A stretch of DNA of 64,000 nt, taken from Puffinus mauretanicus (lineage: Eukaryota > Chordata > Aves > Procellariiformes > Procellariidae). The stretch lies in NCBI GenBank assembly GCA_023333565.1, contig JAJKFH010001094.1, positions 4,836,001 to 4,900,000 of the forward strand, written 5' to 3'. The notes beneath the pieces are model-generated. The model was given only the letters and a program-made list of their open reading frames with translations, was not told where the DNA came from and made no database searches. Positions 62,474 to 64,000 of this stretch are shown piece after piece; within the stretch, counting starts at the first letter, position 1, and each line of letters opens with the position of its first letter. Both the position numbers and the translations under genes were made by a program.

Positions 62474-63256
62474 AATCATAGAATCATAGAATCAGTAAGG
62501 TTGGAAAAGACCTCTAAGATCATCGTGTCCAACCGTCAATCCAACACACCATGCCCACTACACCATGTCCCTAAGGGCCTCATCTACACGTCTTTTAAAT
62601 ACTTCCAGGGATGGTGACTCCACCGCTTCCCTGGGCAGCCTGTTCCAAGGCCTGACCACTCTTTCAGTAAAGAAATTTCTCCTAATGTCAATCTAAACCT
62701 CCCCTGGCGCAACTTGAGGCCATTTCCTCTCGTCCTATCGCTTGTTACTTGGGAGAAGAGACCAGCACCCACCTCGCTACAACCTCCTTTCAGGTAGTTG
62801 TAGAGCGCGATGAGGTCTCCCCTCAGCCTCCTCTTCTCCAGACTAAACAACCCCAGTTCCCTCAGCCGCTCCTCATAAGACTTGTGCTCCAGGCCCTTCA
62901 CCAGCTTCGTTGCCCTCCTCTGGACACGCTCCAGCACCTCATGTCCTTCTTGTAGTGAGGGGCCCAGAACTGAACACAGTATTCGAGGTGCGGCCTCACC
63001 AGTGCCGAGTACAGGGGCACGATCACCTCCCTGCTCCTGCTGGCCACACTATTCCTAATACAGGCCAGGATGCCATTGGCCTTCTTGGCCACCTGGGCAC
63101 ACTGCCGGCTCATGTTCAGCCGACTGTCAACCAGCACCCCCAGGTCCTTTTCCTCCGGGCAGCTTTCCAGCCACTCTTCCCCAAGCCTGTAGCGTTGCCT
63201 GGGGTTGTTGTGGCCGAAGTGCAGGACCCAGCACTTGGCCTTGTTGAACCTCATAC
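62474..63256 (-). mobile_element. CR1 LINE fragment 7, second subfamily
   Basis: About 780 bp on the minus strand with an AATCATAGAATCATAGAATC tail. Two frames cover the ORF2 C-terminal region: 62898-63254 ([18 protein letters not shown] ... [14 protein letters not shown]) and 62584-62937 ([15 protein letters not shown] ... LRQGRFRL). They are separated by a one-base frameshift near 62938, and a second frameshift follows GRFRL near 62695. The 5' end is truncated just after the RT catalytic motif region, so the catalytic site is absent. Same subfamily as fragments 2 and 5, and relatively well preserved. Confidence 0.95.
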
Positions 63257-64000
63257 AACATAATGTTTGATTTCTAATAAGCCCTGATGGAAATCAGGGC
63301 TTAGATCATGGCTTAGACTTCATGGCTCAGATCATCTAGGCTGGAGATTGTTTAGTGAAGAGCAAAATGCACTTTGAGGAAGGGTCTTCAGAAGGCTGGC
63401 AGAACTACTAAGTCGCACTGCCTTTCCATTGAAATCATACTAGACCTCATTGTGTGTAAACACACCTCCCAAGTGCCCCCACTTTCCACTTTAATTATCA
63501 CTTCCTGCCTCCCAGCTGTCCCTGCTCCTATCATTACTCTGTCTCACAGGACTTTTCTCTTGTCATGGGAAACTATTGCGGTAAGTCCTTTCTGCACTGG
63601 ACCTTGCCCCACCTCTCCAGTGTAAAAAGTTACTCTGCTACCCACCTGAGATGGATCAAAAGTGCAAACCAGAAGCACTTCAAGGACTGAAGTTTTCTAT
63701 GGACTTTTTTATACATTACCCCTGAAACATTCTGTGAAGAAAATTATCTTCTCTCACTTTTCCAATCGCCTGCCTTTGACTATTTGCAGAATGTTTTGTA
63801 ACCCTTCCCTAGCACAGAAAAGGCTGATCTTTTCTAGTCAGCTAATGATGTGCTTCTTTCTGGTGTTGGTGGCAGTGGGATAAAAGTTCAATTTAAAAGT
63901 TTAGAGTAAAAATGCAGTTTATTAAATGTGTATTTAACTCTTTTGTCTCAGTTCTCTTTTCAGTCATCCATGTAGAATAATTTCTTTTCTCTATAAAAGG
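63257..64000. other. Unique non-coding stretch to window end
   Basis: A local inverted repeat lies near 63281-63300 (GCCCTGAT and ATCAGGGC around GGAA). Frames of 83 and 73 residues have no domain. No gene is recognised. Confidence 0.5.

Noticed and set aside
62910..63263. 117-codon plus-strand frame
   Set aside because: Antisense of CR1 fragment 7 ORF2; no independent domain.
1..64000. CRISPR array, bacterial operon, phage or plasmid features
   Set aside because: No regularly spaced repeats, no dense ORFs and no ribosome-binding-site pattern; the repeat content is that of a bird nuclear genome.

Overview
The window looks like non-coding nuclear DNA from a bird, most likely a neoavian: an AT-rich intergenic or intronic stretch with no recognisable host protein-coding exon, rRNA or CRISPR. 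I found no tRNA, but did not search for tRNA folds exhaustively. The evidence for a bird is the repeat content. There are seven CR1 LINE fragments, 5'-truncated and ending in the ATTCTATGA-type 3' tail where that end survives. There are also two solo copies of a TG...CA avian endogenous-retrovirus LTR whose end reads as a TTAAACCACGACA-type terminus on the minus strand. The long reading frames that resemble anything known belong to CR1 ORF2 (reverse transcriptase C-terminal part and tail). No frame elsewhere has a recognisable domain, and splice-like signals occur only singly.

Layout. 1-2847: AT-rich unique DNA. 2848-3427: first solo LTR (minus) with a 5-bp target-site duplication. 5412-6193: two CR1 fragments of different subfamilies, head to tail on the minus strand. 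6194-12730: unique DNA with a G-quadruplex motif and a poly-T tract. 12731-13022: old plus-strand CR1 split by a cluster of palindromes. 13023-28061: unique DNA containing a diverged 200-bp direct repeat (19721-19945 and 21481-21709) and a nested hairpin (25152-25220). 28062-28653: second solo LTR (minus), mosaic relative to the first. 32371-33335: the longest and best preserved CR1 (minus), followed by a CpG-rich patch (about 33400-33610). 37919-38308 and 39162-39722: two plus-strand CR1s. 39723-62286: a long, mostly unique stretch with microsatellites, including an (AAAAG)20 tract and an (AAAT)n tract, a likely MIR remnant (52918-53062) and a CpG-containing patch (58321-58620). 62287-62410: a decayed palindromic tRNA-like repeat. 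62474-63256: last CR1 (minus).

No set of genes works together here. The sequence records transposon insertions of different ages into a gene desert or large intron. I do not see a convincing new biological system. The items most worth following up are the unexplained 200-bp direct repeat, the mosaic LTR pair, the palindrome cluster and the CpG-rich patches. Boundaries and family assignments were made by eye; no alignment or database search was run.
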